DNA of 64,000 bases from contig CAWFGW010000033.1 in the NCBI GenBank assembly GCA_963815495.1, positions 62,001 through 126,000 on the forward strand. The letters run 5' to 3'. Source of the DNA: CAWFGW01 sp963815495. GTDB lineage: Bacteria > Bacteroidota > Bacteroidia > Cytophagales > JAAEPT01. Shown here one piece after another: positions 18,392-27,200 of the stretch. A program made the translations under genes and the position numbers. The notes under the pieces are model-generated. The model did no database searches and was not told where the DNA came from. It saw nothing but the letters and a program-made list of their open reading frames with translations. Each line of letters starts with the position of its first letter. Position 1 is the first letter of the stretch.

Positions 18392-19012
18392 TTATTCTTC
18401 TTCCAATAAGGTTTTATAATCTTTTTGGCTTCTTCGGATGACTTCTAAAGCTTCTTCTTTGCCATAGGTATGAGTAATTTCTACTTTACTGTTTACAAAA
18501 CCAGGCATGTCTTTATAGGTTAAGAAATAATGCTCTAGTCTCAGCAAGATTGAGTCGGGACAATCTTTAATGTCTTTCCATGTTTGGTAAAATTCATCGC
18601 CTTTAAGCACGGCAATAATTTTGTCATCTGCCTCACCACCATCAATCATTCTAAAACCACCAATAGGCACCGCAGGCATAAGAATGTTACCATAATCTAT
18701 AGATCGTTCTGTTAACACACAGATATCCAATGGATCGCCATCACCATAAATGTCAGTTTTGCCTGTTTTTTCCATACAGTAATCTGCAACTTCTTTACCA
18801 CAATAGGTTTGTGGTACAAAACCATAAGGAGCAGGAATAATGTTTGAGAATTTTTGAGGTCTGTCTACAATCAAAAAACCACTTTCTTTGTCCACTTCAT
18901 ACTTCACAGTATCTGTCGGCACAATTTCGATAAATGCAGTCACCACTTCAGGTGCATTGTCCCCAATGCTTACTCCATGCCAAGGGTGAGCTTGGTACTT
19001 GTTTTTCTCCAC
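18392..19012 (-). CDS. ppa: Soluble inorganic pyrophosphatase, family I
   Basis: Protein of 206 aa. It has the family I signature DGDPLDICV, the FIEIVPTDTVKYEVDKESG entry strand, and YGFVPQTYC. It hydrolyses PPi to two phosphates in the cytoplasm with Mg2+, pulling biosynthetic reactions forward. The start is GTG at 19012, placed just before the conserved HPWHGVSIG region; no ATG fits. It is divergent from the membrane pyrophosphatase gene, with 143 bp between them, so both PPi-consuming enzymes share one control region. Confidence 0.95.
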   Translation of the reverse strand: MEKNKYQAHPWHGVSIGDNAPEVVTAFIEIVPTDTVKYEVDKESGFLIVDRPQKFSNIIPAPYGFVPQTYCGKEVADYCMEKTGKTDIYGDGDPLDICVLTERSIDYGNILMPAVPIGGFRMIDGGEADDKIIAVLKGDEFYQTWKDIKDCPDSILLRLEHYFLTYKDMPGFVNSKVEITHTYGKEEALEVIRRSQKDYKTLLEEE

Positions 19013-19104
19013 TAATTCGTTCTTTTTTATTAATAATTAAGTAGTTACCTGATAATTAAATTGTTAAAAGGTGTTACTGTTTTTCCTAATTTTCGCTAAA
19101 GTAA

Positions 19105-19112
19105 TATATTTG
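19105..19112 (+). promoter_or_regulatory. Candidate -7 element for hppA
   Basis: TATATTTG matches the Bacteroidota TAnnTTTG box and lies 43 bp before the hppA ATG. I see no good TTTG at the expected upstream distance. Confidence 0.4.
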
Positions 19113-19155
19113 TTGCCTATTTCTTATTAGAAACCAGACTATTTAAACCAAAACA

Positions 19156-21642
19156 ATGGAATCAATCACTATTTATTTGCCGATTATATTAGCACTAGTC
19201 GGTTTAGTCTACATGTTAATTAAAAAAACATGGGTCATAAAACAAGATGCAGGAGACGGTAAAATGAAAGAAATTTCAGATTATATTTATGAAGGTGCAC
19301 TTGCGTTTTTAAAAGCCGAATATCGTTTATTAGCCTACTTTGTTGTCGGTGCAAGTATTGTATTAGCAATTATTTCTTTTTTAGTTCCCACTACTCATAT
19401 TTTAATTGTGGTTGCTTTTATAGTTGGAGCTGTGTTTTCTGCCTTAGCAGGAAATATGGGGATGAAAATTGCAACTAAAACGAATGTGAGAACGACTCAA
19501 GCTGCTCGAACTAGCTTACCTAATGCTTTAAAAATCTCTTTTGGTGGAGGAACTGTTATGGGGCTTGGTGTGGCTGGACTAGCAGTTTTAGGTTTGACGA
19601 CTTTCTTTATCATTTTCTTCCAATTATTTATGGGAGGCGAGTGGACTGGCACGGAGGATATGACTATCGTTTTGGAAACCCTTGCTGGGTTTTCATTAGG
19701 GGCAGAGTCCATAGCATTATTTGCACGTGTGGGTGGGGGTATTTATACGAAGGCCGCTGATGTAGGAGCTGACTTAGTAGGTAAAGTTGAAGCAGGCATC
19801 CCAGAAGATGATCCACGTAATCCTGCAACAATAGCTGATAACGTAGGTGATAATGTAGGTGATGTTGCAGGTATGGGAGCTGACCTTTTTGGGTCTTACG
19901 TAGCCACTGTATTAGCAGCCATGGTATTAGGTAATTATGTAATTAAAGATATGGGGGGTAATTTGGCAGACGCCTTTGGAGGCATTGGTCCAATTTTATT
20001 ACCTATGACTATTGCGGGGGTGGGTATCATCATTTCCATCATTGGTACTTTTTTAGTGAAAATTTCTTCCAATGAAGCAAAAGAAGCAGAAGTACAAAAA
20101 GCCTTAAACATAGGTAACTGGGTTTCTATTGGATTAGTGGCTATTTCTTGTTTTGTATTAGTAAAATGGATGTTACCAGAGACCATGCAAATGAGCTTCT
20201 TTGGAGAAGGGTTAGTCGACATCTCTTCGATGCGTGTTTTTTATGCTACATTGGTAGGGTTAGTGGTAGGAGCTGCTATTTCTTCTTTTACAGAATATTA
20301 CACTGGTTTAGGTTCTGCTCCAGTAATAAAAATTGTACAACAATCGAGCACTGGTGCGGGAACTAACATTATTGCTGGTTTAGCAACGGGTATGATTTCC
20401 ACCTTCTCTTCCATATTGTTATTTGCTGCTGCGATTTGGACTTCTTATGCATTTGCTGGTTTCTATGGTGTAGCCCTTGCGGCTTCTGCTATGATGGCAA
20501 CAACAGCTATGCAGTTGGCAATAGATGCCTTTGGTCCAATTGCTGATAATGCGGGTGGTATTGCAGAAATGAGCGAATTGCCTCCAGAGGTTCGTGAACG
20601 AACAGATATCTTGGACTCAGTAGGTAATACGACAGCAGCAACGGGAAAAGGATTTGCCATTGCTTCAGCGGCTTTAACTTCTTTAGCGCTATTTGCTGCT
20701 TATGTAACCTTTACTGGTATTGATGGAATCAATATTTTCAAAGCTCCTGTATTAGCGATGTTATTTGTTGGAGGAATGGTTCCGGTAGTTTTTTCTGCTT
20801 TAGCAATGAATTCGGTCGGAAAAGCTGCCATGGAAATGGTATATGAAGTAAGACGACAGTTCAAAGAGATTCCGGGTATTATGGAAGGAACTAGTAAACC
20901 TGACTATGGCAAATGCGTGGCTATCTCCACTAAAGCTTCTTTAAAAGAAATGTTAGTACCTGGGTTGTTAACTATAGGTTTTCCAATTTTGGTAGTATTA
21001 ATAGGTAAACTAGTGTACTGCTCCAATAATCTATTGGTAGCGGAGATGTTAGGTGGTTATATGGCAGGTGTAACAGTGAGTGGTGTGCTTTGGGCAATCT
21101 TTCAGAATAATGCTGGTGGTGCTTGGGACAACGCAAAAAAATCGTTTGAAGCTGGAGTAATGATAAATGGGGAAATGACTTACAAGGGCTCTGACGCTCA
21201 CAAAGCAGCAGTGACTGGTGACACGGTTGGAGATCCTTTTAAAGACACATCAGGGCCATCAATGAATATTTTGATCAAGCTTACTTGCCTTGTAGGTTTG
21301 GTTATCGCACCGATATTAGGAAACCATGGAGCCAAAGGTAGCGATTGTTTAGATTATGCACATAATGTGGGATATGCAGCCGCATCAAAATGTACTCGTA
21401 GTGATGGAGGAATAATGTATAGTTGTTGTGGGGCAAAAATTGAGAAAGCAGTTTGTTCAGTTGATTCTAAAAAACCTTGTTGTAAAGGAAAAAAGACTTG
21501 CGCTTCAGATTGTCAGAAAGCTTGTTGTAAGACTGCCTGTACTAAAGGAGAGAATGTATGTGAAAGTCACAAGAAAAAGTGTTGTGCAAAATCGGATGGT
21601 TCATCGGTATATGAAAGCGATAGTTTAGAAACTATTCAATAG
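19156..21642 (+). CDS. hppA: Membrane ion-pumping pyrophosphatase with Cys-rich tail
   Basis: Integral membrane PPase of 828 aa with about 16 helices, coupling PPi hydrolysis to ion transport. Active-site signatures are GGGIYTKAADVGADLVGK, DDPRNPATIADNVGDN and GDTVGDPFKDTSG. GNTTAATGKG (Ala494, Gly497) indicates the K+-dependent class. Helix 6 reads DLFGSYVATVL (from residue 243) without the gating Glu of Na+ pumps or plant-type H+ pumps, while helix 5 has Glu184 in LGAES, as described for Flavobacterium johnsoniae-type K+-dependent H+ pumps. Unusually, after the last helix about 95 residues carry 15 Cys, many in CC pairs (SCCGAK, PCCKGKKTC, ACCKTAC, KKCCAK). The frame is open and ends before a clear terminator. 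Confidence 0.95.
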   Translation: MESITIYLPIILALVGLVYMLIKKTWVIKQDAGDGKMKEISDYIYEGALAFLKAEYRLLAYFVVGASIVLAIISFLVPTTHILIVVAFIVGAVFSALAGNMGMKIATKTNVRTTQAARTSLPNALKISFGGGTVMGLGVAGLAVLGLTTFFIIFFQLFMGGEWTGTEDMTIVLETLAGFSLGAESIALFARVGGGIYTKAADVGADLVGKVEAGIPEDDPRNPATIADNVGDNVGDVAGMGADLFGSYVATVLAAMVLGNYVIKDMGGNLADAFGGIGPILLPMTIAGVGIIISIIGTFLVKISSNEAKEAEVQKALNIGNWVSIGLVAISCFVLVKWMLPETMQMSFFGEGLVDISSMRVFYATLVGLVVGAAISSFTEYYTGLGSAPVIKIVQQSSTGAGTNIIAGLATGMISTFSSILLFAAAIWTSYAFAGFYGVALAASAMMATTAMQLAIDAFGPIADNAGGIAEMSELPPEVRERTDILDSVGNTTAATGKGFAIASAALTSLALFAAYVTFTGIDGINIFKAPVLAMLFVGGMVPVVFSALAMNSVGKAAMEMVYEVRRQFKEIPGIMEGTSKPDYGKCVAISTKASLKEMLVPGLLTIGFPILVVLIGKLVYCSNNLLVAEMLGGYMAGVTVSGVLWAIFQNNAGGAWDNAKKSFEAGVMINGEMTYKGSDAHKAAVTGDTVGDPFKDTSGPSMNILIKLTCLVGLVIAPILGNHGAKGSDCLDYAHNVGYAAASKCTRSDGGIMYSCCGAKIEKAVCSVDSKKPCCKGKKTCASDCQKACCKTACTKGENVCESHKKKCCAKSDGSSVYESDSLETIQ

Positions 21643-21666
21643 TTTTCTAATTCTATAAATTACACT

Positions 21667-21697
21667 AAAAGACTTCGTGGTAAGCGAAGTCTTTTTT
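21667..21697 (+). terminator. Terminator after hppA
   Basis: An 11-bp stem AAAAGACTTCG with CGAAGTCTTTT and a 7-nt loop is followed by a T-tract. It ends the hppA transcript just before the Lrp-type regulator gene. Confidence 0.85.
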
Positions 21698-21721
21698 ATT
21701 TTACTCGGAAAAAGATAATCC

Positions 21722-22198
21722 ATGTCACTAAAAGATCTAAAACTAGATAACATCGATCGCCAGATATTAGAGAAATTGCAATTGAATGCAAAAATCACTA
21801 ACTCTAAGTTAGCGGAGGAGATTGGTCTGTCACCAGCACCTACACTTGAACGGGTAAAAAAGTTGGAAAACGCAGGCCTCATTAAAAGTTATCATGCCGA
21901 GCTGGACAAAGAGCAACTTGGTTTAGGCGTAGGTGTTTTTATACAGGCAAGTTTAACAGGTTCTCGGAAAGCTATGCTGGAATCTTTTCATAAGAAAATC
22001 CAACAAATACCTGAAATTGTAGAGTGTTATCACATCACTGGATCATCTGATTTTTTAATGAAGGTTTTAACCAAAGATATTCAATCATATAATGAATTTA
22101 TTCAAGAAAAAATGATTGAGATTGATGAATTGGGGAATATTCAATCGATGGTTATTCTATCAACCATAAAAAACGCAAAAACCTTACCTATTAAATAG
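21722..22198 (+). CDS. Lrp/AsnC family transcriptional regulator
   Basis: DNA-binding protein of 158 aa. The N-terminal winged helix-turn-helix is LDNIDRQILEKLQLNAKITN then LAEEIGLSPAPTLERVKKLE; the C-terminal RAM ligand/oligomerisation domain includes IVECYHITGSSDFLMKV. Such proteins form octamer-like assemblies and respond to amino acids or related metabolites. There is no neighbouring amino-acid gene on the same strand, so the regulon cannot be read from context. It starts 24 bp after the hppA terminator and converges on the Dabb gene, with 114 bp between the stops. Confidence 0.93.
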   Translation: MSLKDLKLDNIDRQILEKLQLNAKITNSKLAEEIGLSPAPTLERVKKLENAGLIKSYHAELDKEQLGLGVGVFIQASLTGSRKAMLESFHKKIQQIPEIVECYHITGSSDFLMKVLTKDIQSYNEFIQEKMIEIDELGNIQSMVILSTIKNAKTLPIK

Positions 22199-22312
22199 GT
22201 TGTCATATTAAGTTTTTACAAGTGATGATGTGAAATTTCCGAAGAATCATCCTGTCGCATTTCCAAAATTTTAACTTTTGGTTAGGGTGGTACCTAAGGT
22301 CAGAATCATTGA

Positions 22313-22615
22313 TTAAACTTTGTAATCAACGGCTGCGGATTTTTCAACCACTTTTTTAAAAAAATCCACGACTTTAAGATGTTCAGGGTGATTAGCATAC
22401 GTTTTTAAATCCTCCAATGAGTCGAAGCTAGAGTAAAGAGCAATGTCAAAAGCACGGTCAGAAGCAATTACGTTTAGACCAACTTCTAATCCTTTAACCA
22501 CTTCGATGTGTGAAGGTAAAGCCTCAAGCATTGTTTTCATTTTTGAGAGAATAGCATCTTTTTTTAACCCCTCTGCTTCCTCTTTTACAATCCAAAATAC
22601 TATGTGCTTAATCAT
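22313..22615 (-). CDS. Dabb-family stress-responsive alpha/beta barrel protein
   Basis: Protein of 100 aa. MIKHIVFWIVKEEAEG at the start, EVGLNVIASDRAFDIALYSSF in the middle and YANHPEHLKVVDFFK near the end are the Dabb signature. These small dimeric alpha/beta barrels are cytoplasmic; some are enzymes or ligand binders, but most are uncharacterised. It is the last gene of the leftward sprA operon, 2 bp after the TonB-like gene. Function is not inferred further. Confidence 0.85.
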   Translation of the reverse strand: MIKHIVFWIVKEEAEGLKKDAILSKMKTMLEALPSHIEVVKGLEVGLNVIASDRAFDIALYSSFDSLEDLKTYANHPEHLKVVDFFKKVVEKSAAVDYKV

Positions 22616-22617
22616 AC

Positions 22618-23403
22618 TTATTTAATTCTCATGGGGATAGTGTAATACATCTTAACTGGGGCACCATTGTAGTCTCTTCCAGGCGACCACTTTGGTGATT
22701 TTCCCAATACACGTATGGATTCTTGGTCGATACCTTCTGAGACACCTCTCACCACATTAACATTACTAATTGCACCATTTTTATCTACTACAAACTTAAG
22801 GTATACCGTACCTTTATTTTCTTCAGCAATATCGCGAGACGACATTTTAAAATTCTCTTGAATGAATTTAGCAAAAGCTTCTTGTCCACCTGGAAATTCA
22901 GGGTATTTAGCTACTTCATCTGGGTTTAGAATTCGCTCGACTACCTCCTCTTTAGGCTCAAAGTCGGGGATGTCATAGATTACTTCTTCAGGCTCTTCCT
23001 CTTCAGGATCTAATTCTACTTTTATTTCTTCTTTTGGCTCTTCCTTAACTTCTTTAATCACAGGGGCAATTATTACCTTTGGAGGGGGAGGAGGAGGGAT
23101 GTCCGTAATAGGAATATCTAAAATTTCTTCTTCTTCAAAGGTCATTTGCACCGGTTCTTCAATTTGGGCAATTTCTCTTGAAAAAGCCTCTATAGTTAAA
23201 AGGGAGATGATAAGTGAAAGTAATAATCCAGCACCAAATAAAAGCGCTTTATTTTTATTTAAATCTGCTGCAGCTACTTTTTTGGTAGTTCCTAAATTAG
23301 AAGGTGTTTCAATATTGGATGGTTTAAATAGCAATGCCATTCCGAAACCGATAACGGTCGCAAAAAAGAGAAATACACCTGAAGCAATTAAAAGGTAAAA
23401 CAT
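22618..23403 (-). CDS. TonB-family energy transducer
   Basis: Protein of 261 aa. Two hydrophobic segments (about residues 3-25 and 52-72) precede a Pro/Glu-rich periplasmic spacer (DIPPPPPPKVIIAPVIKEVK and an acidic stretch), then a C-terminal TonB domain with YPEFPGGQEAFAKFIQENFK, GTVYLKFVVDKNG and YYTIPMRIK. It passes inner-membrane energy to outer-membrane TonB-dependent receptors. The extra N-terminal segment is seen in other Bacteroidota TonB proteins. No ExbB/ExbD gene is adjacent. It abuts the VanZ-like gene with no gap, within the sprA operon. Confidence 0.88.
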   Translation of the reverse strand: MFYLLIASGVFLFFATVIGFGMALLFKPSNIETPSNLGTTKKVAAADLNKNKALLFGAGLLLSLIISLLTIEAFSREIAQIEEPVQMTFEEEEILDIPITDIPPPPPPKVIIAPVIKEVKEEPKEEIKVELDPEEEEPEEVIYDIPDFEPKEEVVERILNPDEVAKYPEFPGGQEAFAKFIQENFKMSSRDIAEENKGTVYLKFVVDKNGAISNVNVVRGVSEGIDQESIRVLGKSPKWSPGRDYNGAPVKMYYTIPMRIK

Positions 23404-23769
23404 TTATCCAAGTTTATAAATCAATAAGAATAAACCAAATCCTACGACTGCTCCGAATCCATTGGCTAACATATCCTGCCATTCGAAGTACCGACCAGGT
23501 ATTAAAATTTGTATACACTCTATTAAAGCACCATAAAGACAAACGGTTAATATTGAAATTGGCACTGCTTTAAAATGTAAGAACATCACATCATGTTGTT
23601 TTTTAAGTCCAACAATCATTAACAATGATAAAACGCCAAACATGAAAGTGTGAACGAGTTTATCAATCATGGCAATATCCATGTTAGCATGGGTTTTACC
23701 GGTTACTAGCGTTAGTACTAAAATTACTACTGCCCAAATGATAGTGAATGTGTTATATTTTAATAACAA
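23404..23769 (-). CDS. VanZ-like family membrane protein
   Basis: Protein of 121 aa with four hydrophobic helices. The motif IDKLVHTFMFGVLSLL and the later YGALIECIQILIPGRYFEWQ with DMLANGFGAVVG are typical of VanZ-like proteins, with conserved H, E-Q-x-x-x-x-R and D-x-x-x-N positions. The founding member gives low-level teicoplanin resistance; the role of these Bacteroidota copies is unknown. Its presence between gcvH and TonB-like, with gaps of 2 and 0 bp, makes it part of the operon. Confidence 0.88.
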   Translation of the reverse strand: MLLKYNTFTIIWAVVILVLTLVTGKTHANMDIAMIDKLVHTFMFGVLSLLMIVGLKKQHDVMFLHFKAVPISILTVCLYGALIECIQILIPGRYFEWQDMLANGFGAVVGFGLFLLIYKLG

Positions 23770-23771
23770 AA

Positions 23772-24152
23772 TTATTGACCTATTAAAGCTTTATACTCAT
23801 CAGATGAAAGTAAGCCATCAACTTGAGAGGTATCGCTGATTTTAATTTTTACAATCCAACCGTCTTCGTATGGCGCTTCATTGACTTTTTCTGGCGCATC
23901 TTCTAATGCACTATTAAATTCGATAATTTCCGCATCCACAGGGATGAACAAATCCGAAACAGTTTTCACAGCTTCAATTGTTCCAAACACTTCACCCTCA
24001 TTCACTGAATCACCTACAGTGTCAACTTCAATATATACAATATCACCTAGCTCATTTTGTGCGAAGTCGGTTATACCAACATACGCAATATCACCCTCGA
24101 TTTTTAACCACTCGTGGTCGTTTGTGTATTTTAATTCAGATGGAAAATTCAT
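23772..24152 (-). CDS. gcvH: Glycine cleavage system H protein
   Basis: Protein of 126 aa, normal length. It has KYTNDHEWLKIEGDIAYVGI at the start and the lipoylation site Lys63 in GTIEAVKTVSDLF. H protein shuttles the aminomethyl group between the P, T and L proteins of glycine cleavage and can also act in lipoate relay. The P and T protein genes are not in this window. It is 72 bp downstream of sprA and 2 bp before the VanZ-like gene, in the same leftward operon. Confidence 0.96.
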   Translation of the reverse strand: MNFPSELKYTNDHEWLKIEGDIAYVGITDFAQNELGDIVYIEVDTVGDSVNEGEVFGTIEAVKTVSDLFIPVDAEIIEFNSALEDAPEKVNEAPYEDGWIVKIKISDTSQVDGLLSSDEYKALIGQ

Positions 24153-24224
24153 GCAATTATTTTTTCCTTAAAGGTATAAGATTTTATAGAAGATTTGGAG
24201 CTAAGTAACTGCAAAGTTTCTTTC

Positions 24225-27200
24225 TTATGTAAGGCTAAACCGTAACTTAATTCCAAAAAGGGTTGTAGATCGTTTAAATGAACTGGAAATTCTCGGTTCA
24301 TTAACTGTTCTTTCAAAGAACATTTGAAGATTTACCCGCTGATTAATCTCGTAACTAATGTTTGGTCGTAATTGGAAGTTAATGTTTCCAGCAGTAACCA
24401 CATTGTCAGTTTCAATGTTTCGTTGAATGGTTCTTGTATCTCTGATGGAAAGATCCATTTTCATATTCACGTTGTTTTTCAAAACAATCTGCTGCCGCTC
24501 TCTATTTTTAATGGGGAGTTTCATGCCTCTTTTGGTATAACCAACACTAATGACAAAATCTTTGCTGTTTTGTTCGGTTACTTGGAGGTTTGCCATGTCT
24601 AGGTCTAACATCCTACTGATATTATAATCAAATCGTAAGTTTATGCGTGATTTTGTCCGAATGTTAAACCCTATTAAGGGTGAAAACCGTTCAGTAATCG
24701 CAACACCACTAATCACATAAGGCGATACATATACACCTTCTTCGTTTGTTAATAGATCACCACGTCTTTGGTTAACTCGGCTACTTGGGTCAAATTGATT
24801 ATAGTTTAACGATGATGTATAGCCGGCAATTTCATAGGATCCTGTGTAACCGTGAGAAATAGTGAATGAGGAGAAGAGTTTCTTTATAGGTTTCCATTTA
24901 GACAACCCAGCATAATTGATTTGCCAGTTAGGAAGTGGTGTTTTAGGTGCAGCGTCTAAAGAAGCTTCATTAATATCTTGTCCAGTATAGGCACTTCTAA
25001 AAGCTGGTATTAATACATCCTGAGAGTTGACGTCATAGGTTCCGGGAGTGTCATTATTTTCGTTGTTTAAACGATTTCTCACAGGAATTCTGTTATTCTC
25101 AAACTCTTGAAAGATAGAAGATATATTACCGTCTTCCTCACCAGAAAAAGAGGTTTTGATAAAGATGTAAGACATACTGATATCTCCTCTTACTAATGGA
25201 TTAAAAGTTTCATATCCAGTTCCGTTGTAGCGATAGACTTCTGAATACGATGAGGTTTCTTTATATTTTGCGGAAAGTTGAATTCTAAAATCGTTGATGG
25301 GCTCTACTGTCGATCGAAAGTCATATGATTCTGTTCTAGTTTGCACGATTGGATCATTTAAAAACTGGCTTCTTGAATACCACCCATTGTCTAAAGCACG
25401 TCTTTTGAATCCATTTTCTTCGCTTAGATTTTGACTTCCTAACACGAACTCTGTACCAGGAGCATAGTTTTCATCCATGTCAAGGCCTACAAAACTAGGC
25501 GTGGGCAAGAAGCCCGGAATACCTGTTTGATAGGAGAGGTTATAACGACCATTAATATCCTTAACCATTAATAATGGTTTAATTGCAGCTTTTAGTCCAT
25601 TAAATTCTTTTTTCTCTTTTTCTTCCTCTTCATCGTCAGCTGGTTTTTTGGGAGGTGTTCGCGGCATTGTTCTTCTTCGAGACGGTGAATTGATACTTTT
25701 TAAAAATTTATTTTTGTTGTAGAGTCGGTCTAAACTTAGTTTTCCATTCAGGGTTACATCCCTCGTGTTGGAGAGAAAATTCCCAAACTCAACCCCTGCA
25801 CTATCGGTAAGGCCAATGATATTACTTCGCCAGTTATAACCTGTTTTATAGGAGATGTCAGCATTCGTCCAGTCTAATAATGGAATTTTGTTTAACGGTA
25901 AACGATAAGTAGCGGTGATGTCTTGACTGTAGTTGTTTAAACGTCCAAACTGTTTGATATTGGTCCAAATAGAGTCATTATATTGTTTTTTAGAGAGGCC
26001 GGTGGAACTTCCGTCTTTATCTCCCAGTGGTTCATCAATTAAGGCATTAGCGTTAGCGGTATAAGTCAAACTGATACTTTTTGTAATGTTCCAACGCATA
26101 TTATACACACGATCAAATGTGAAGTTTTTTTGATAAATATGATTGTACGTGTCATTACTAATTCGTGGATTTTGATAAAATACTGTTTTAGCGTAAGTGC
26201 GTCTTAAATCTCCTCGAACAGAAAAAGAGTTAGGTATGGGGGTAATATTGATGTCTCTGATGAGGCTAAAGTATTTACCCTTAAAGAGTTTCGTCTTTTT
26301 AAAAGGTTCTAATGGTTTTACATTAGGTGAGTATGCCCAAGCGGCATTACCATTATATTCTTGTTTTATATATGATTGGAGATTATTTCCAAAACCATCA
26401 TTACCACCCATGCCGCTTTTTTTCGTTTCGGTGTAGCCAGCTCCGAAAGTAAAGTTTTCTATATCGTAAATATGTTTTTTAGCATCAGGATTTACCTTTT
26501 CTTTCCGTACATTTTGGAGTTGAATACTCTTGACGGTTGCTTCATATTTGACTTTATTTTCATATTCATCACGTTTTTCATCGTCTGAAATGGAAGCGAT
26601 AGAATTATCTAGTTCTACATCCCCATTCAAAGGATCGTATTTTGGTGAAACCGTAGTTTTATCATAACTCAAGTGTAGTGGTAATTTGATTCCGGTTTCT
26701 ACGGGAATAAACTTATCCATCTCTAAATTGGTTTGCACACCCCATTGGACAGTGTTAGCTTGCTCACGTTCATATACTTTCTGTTCTATATCACCATACC
26801 CAACAGTAGTTATTCGTGTAGTCGCTTGAAAAGTACCTAGGTCAGCTAAATTAGTATTAAAACTACCTACTGTAGCATAACCTACTGACTGGTCAAAATC
26901 AGTAGCACGTAACTCATTTACCCAGATACAAAAACTTTTCGATTGACCATTATCAAAAGGGTTTCTTAAACCAATCATCCAGTTTTTTATTCCACTCAGT
27001 TCGGGTGTTCCTTTTACTCTTATTTTGTATTTACTACTCACTGAGTCTACATATTCTTGGTCTAAAGGATTATTTATTTTGTTTCTAAGAACTTTAGCAG
27101 CAACAAGTTGATCCAAGGCTATGTTGATTTCGTTTTCTTCAGGCCAGATTTCTGCTGGGTCATTACTGGTGATATCTGAAAATTTAAGAGGCACTTCAAT

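Noticed and set aside
21428..21628. Overlapping same-strand open frame of 66 codons in the hppA tail
   Set aside because: It is the +1-type shadow of the Cys/Lys-rich tail; the hppA frame itself is open and ends at a proper stop and terminator.
22284..22294. AGGGTGGTACC, which looks like the core of a T-box leader
   Set aside because: It is after the stop of the Lrp-type gene, with no tRNA-synthetase or amino-acid gene downstream on the same strand, no specifier stem, and T-boxes are not typical of this phylum. A chance match is more likely.
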